A stretch of 22,163 nucleotides of DNA from an uncultured Faecalibacterium sp. (GTDB taxonomy: Bacteria > Bacillota > Clostridia > Oscillospirales > Ruminococcaceae): contig CABQHF010000007.1 in NCBI GenBank assembly GCA_902463905.1, positions 1 through 22,163 on the forward strand, read 5' to 3'. How positions within the stretch are numbered: the stretch's first letter is position 1; every line of letters starts with the position of its first letter. Made by a program: the position numbers and the translations under genes. The notes beneath the pieces are model-generated. The model saw only the letters and a program-made list of their open reading frames with translations. It ran no database searches and was not told the DNA's origin. Shown piece by piece: positions 20,755-22,163 of this stretch.

Positions 20755-21990
20755 ATGGCTAAAATTGCAATTCTGGGCTTTGGCACGGTGGGCAGCGGCG
20801 TGTACGAGGTACTGTGCCGCAACGCTGCGGGCGTGTCGCGCCGCGCCGGGGAGCCGGTGGAGGTCAAGTACATCCTGGACCCGAAGGATTTTTCGGGTCA
20901 CCCGGCTGCAAACCTGTTCGTCAAGAGCATCGACACCATCCTGCAGGACCCGGAGGTCCGGGTGGTGGTGGAGACCATCGGCGGCACCCGTTTTGCCTAC
21001 CCATACGTTAAGGCCTGCCTGGAGAGCGGCCGCAGCGTGTGCACCTCCAACAAGGAGATGGTGGCCACCTACGGTGCCGAGCTGCTGGGTCTGGCCAAGG
21101 CCCACGACTGTGCCTTCCTGTTTGAGGCATCCGTGGGCGGCGGCACCCCCATCATCACCCCGATGCACCAGTGTCTGGCCGCGAACGTCATCACCGAGGT
21201 GGAGGGCATCGTGAACGGCACCACCAACTTCATGCTCACCAAAATGGTGCGGGAGAGCCTTGGCTTTGAGGATGCGCTGCACATTGCGCAGGAGCTGGGC
21301 TACGCCGAGACCAAGGACCCCAGCGATGACGTGGACGGCCGCGATGCCTGCCGCAAGATCGCCATTCTGTCCTCTATGGTGTGCGGCCACCAGATCTACC
21401 CCCAGAACATCCCCACCCGGGGCATCCGGGCCATTACCATCGGGGATGTCAAGGCCGCCCAGCGGATGGGCTGTGTCATCAAGCTCATTGCCTGGATGAA
21501 GCTGGGCAAGGACGGCAGCGTGGCTGCCGGCGTGGAGCCCTGCCTGGTGCCCCGGGCCAACCAGCTGGCCAGCGTGGACGACGTATTCAACGCCGTGCTG
21601 GTCAAGGGCGATATGCTGGGAGACGTGGTGTTCTACGGCAAGGGTGCCGGCAAGCTGCCCACCGCCAGTGCCGTGGTGGCAGACGTGGTGGACGCCCTGA
21701 AAAACGGCTCCAAGGTTCACGACAGCCTGTTCTGGCAGCCTGCCGAGCCGGTGGACGGCATGCTCACGGACCCCACCCCTGCCGCATATTATGTGCGTGT
21801 GGCAGGCATTGCTCCTGCAGTGGTGGAAGCCATCTACGGCTACGGCAAGGTGGTGGATGAGCGCTACGACGGCTGCTCCTACTTTGTGGAGCGCGCCGAC
21901 GAAAAGGCGCTGGCCGAGGCAGCACGCAAGGTGGAGGCCGTGGGCGGCAGCGTGAAGCTGGTGCTCAAGCGCCTGCCCGAGGAAGCATAA
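20755..21990 (+). CDS. hom: Homoserine dehydrogenase
   Basis: This enzyme reduces aspartate semialdehyde to homoserine with NAD(P)H, the branch to threonine and methionine. ATG at 20755 follows AGAGGG (20741-20746) and gives 411 residues. The N-terminal Rossmann loop reads ILGFGTVGSGV (residues 6-16). TSNKEMVATYG carries the catalytic-site Lys 100, and EASVGGGTPIITP follows. The homoserine dehydrogenase signature covers VNGTTNFML and, about 25 residues on, LGYAETKDPSDDVDGRDACRKIAIL, which includes the active-site Asp and Lys. The last 75 residues (about 335-411: TPAAYYVRVAGIAPAVVEAIYGYGKVV) form an ACT domain, as in allosterically inhibited forms. The preceding gene also has an ACT domain, so this operon holds two. 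thrB follows after 16 bases. Confidence 0.96.
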   Translation: MAKIAILGFGTVGSGVYEVLCRNAAGVSRRAGEPVEVKYILDPKDFSGHPAANLFVKSIDTILQDPEVRVVVETIGGTRFAYPYVKACLESGRSVCTSNKEMVATYGAELLGLAKAHDCAFLFEASVGGGTPIITPMHQCLAANVITEVEGIVNGTTNFMLTKMVRESLGFEDALHIAQELGYAETKDPSDDVDGRDACRKIAILSSMVCGHQIYPQNIPTRGIRAITIGDVKAAQRMGCVIKLIAWMKLGKDGSVAAGVEPCLVPRANQLASVDDVFNAVLVKGDMLGDVVFYGKGAGKLPTASAVVADVVDALKNGSKVHDSLFWQPAEPVDGMLTDPTPAAYYVRVAGIAPAVVEAIYGYGKVVDERYDGCSYFVERADEKALAEAARKVEAVGGSVKLVLKRLPEEA

Positions 21991-22006
21991 GAAAGGGGCA
22001 CCGGCA

Positions 22007-22163
22007 ATGAAGATCAAGGTTTCGGTCCCGGCCACCAGCGCGAACATCGGCTCCGGCTTCGATGCGCTGGGCCTGGCGGTCACCCTGTACAACACGGTGA
22101 CCTTTGAAGAAAGCGAAGTGCTGGACATCTCGTCCGCAGACGGCACCCGCATCCCCCGCGGCG
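22007..22163 (+). CDS. thrB: Homoserine kinase, 5' part of gene
   Basis: Homoserine kinase is a GHMP-family enzyme that phosphorylates homoserine on the way to threonine. Only 52 codons are in the window. ATG at 22007 follows GAAAGGGG (21991-21998) 16 bases after hom. The start MKIKVSVPATSANIGSGFD matches the conserved V-PATSAN-GPGFD opening of ThrB, with Ser in place of the usual Pro. LGLAVTLYNTV continues the family pattern. The gene runs off the window edge. Its position after hom supports thrB over other GHMP kinases, though the catalytic loop cannot be seen. Confidence 0.9.
   Translation, partial: MKIKVSVPATSANIGSGFDALGLAVTLYNTVTFEESEVLDISSADGTRIPRG

Overview
The window looks like chromosomal DNA from a GC-rich (visibly close to 60%) Gram-positive gut clostridium of the Oscillospiraceae/Ruminococcaceae, with Faecalibacterium, Gemmiger or Subdoligranulum as the most likely neighbourhood. 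The reasons are a PolC-type replicative polymerase, a DAK2/FakA protein with an Asp23 partner, a PheB-type ACT protein before hom-thrB, AGGAG-type ribosome binding sites and the order pyrH-frr-uppS-cdsA-dxr-rseP-ispG-polC. The genus is inference. I saw no transposase, integrase, tRNA, rRNA or CRISPR array.

Region 1 (1-10770, all + strand) is a long run of core genes: end of pyrH (UMP kinase), frr (ribosome recycling), uppS (undecaprenyl-PP synthase), cdsA (CDP-diacylglycerol synthase), dxr (MEP pathway), rseP (site-2 protease), ispG (MEP pathway, Fe-S) and polC. It couples nucleotide supply and translation recycling to isoprenoid, lipid carrier and phospholipid synthesis, and ends in DNA replication. 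Gaps between genes are short from cdsA to ispG. Three gaps hold RNA hairpins: frr/uppS, uppS/cdsA and ispG/polC. They may adjust the relative output of the genes.

Region 2 (10771-13007, - strand) has two converging terminators, then asp23-fakA read leftwards from a promoter near 13109-13137. This is a fatty-acid kinase subunit with its usual Asp23 companion. Region 3 (13008-14299) holds an approximately 500-base non-coding divergent region, a small two-CBS-domain protein with a strong terminator, and a 38-residue protein with its own promoter and ribosome binding site.

Region 4 (14300-16610) is a Na+/phosphate symporter-PhoU fusion. It is preceded by direct repeats resembling a Pho box, a good extended -10 promoter and a folded 5' leader. 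It is followed by a palindromic extragenic element and a terminator. Region 5 (16643-17287, - strand) has two small genes: a 53-residue CxxC protein with a near-consensus promoter, and a one-TM protein with a BofC-C-like tail. Region 6 (17449-20266, + strand) is a class A penicillin-binding protein with its own promoter and terminator. Region 7 (20233-end) is a threonine-pathway operon: a PheB-like ACT protein (TTG start), hom and the first third of a thrB-like homoserine kinase gene. Its promoter sits inside the terminator hairpin of the preceding gene.

Most of the window is ordinary core genome. The less explained parts are the two tiny proteins, the BofC-like orphan, the symporter leader, the palindromic element and the overlapping promoter/terminator. 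I found nothing that I would call an undescribed multi-gene system.
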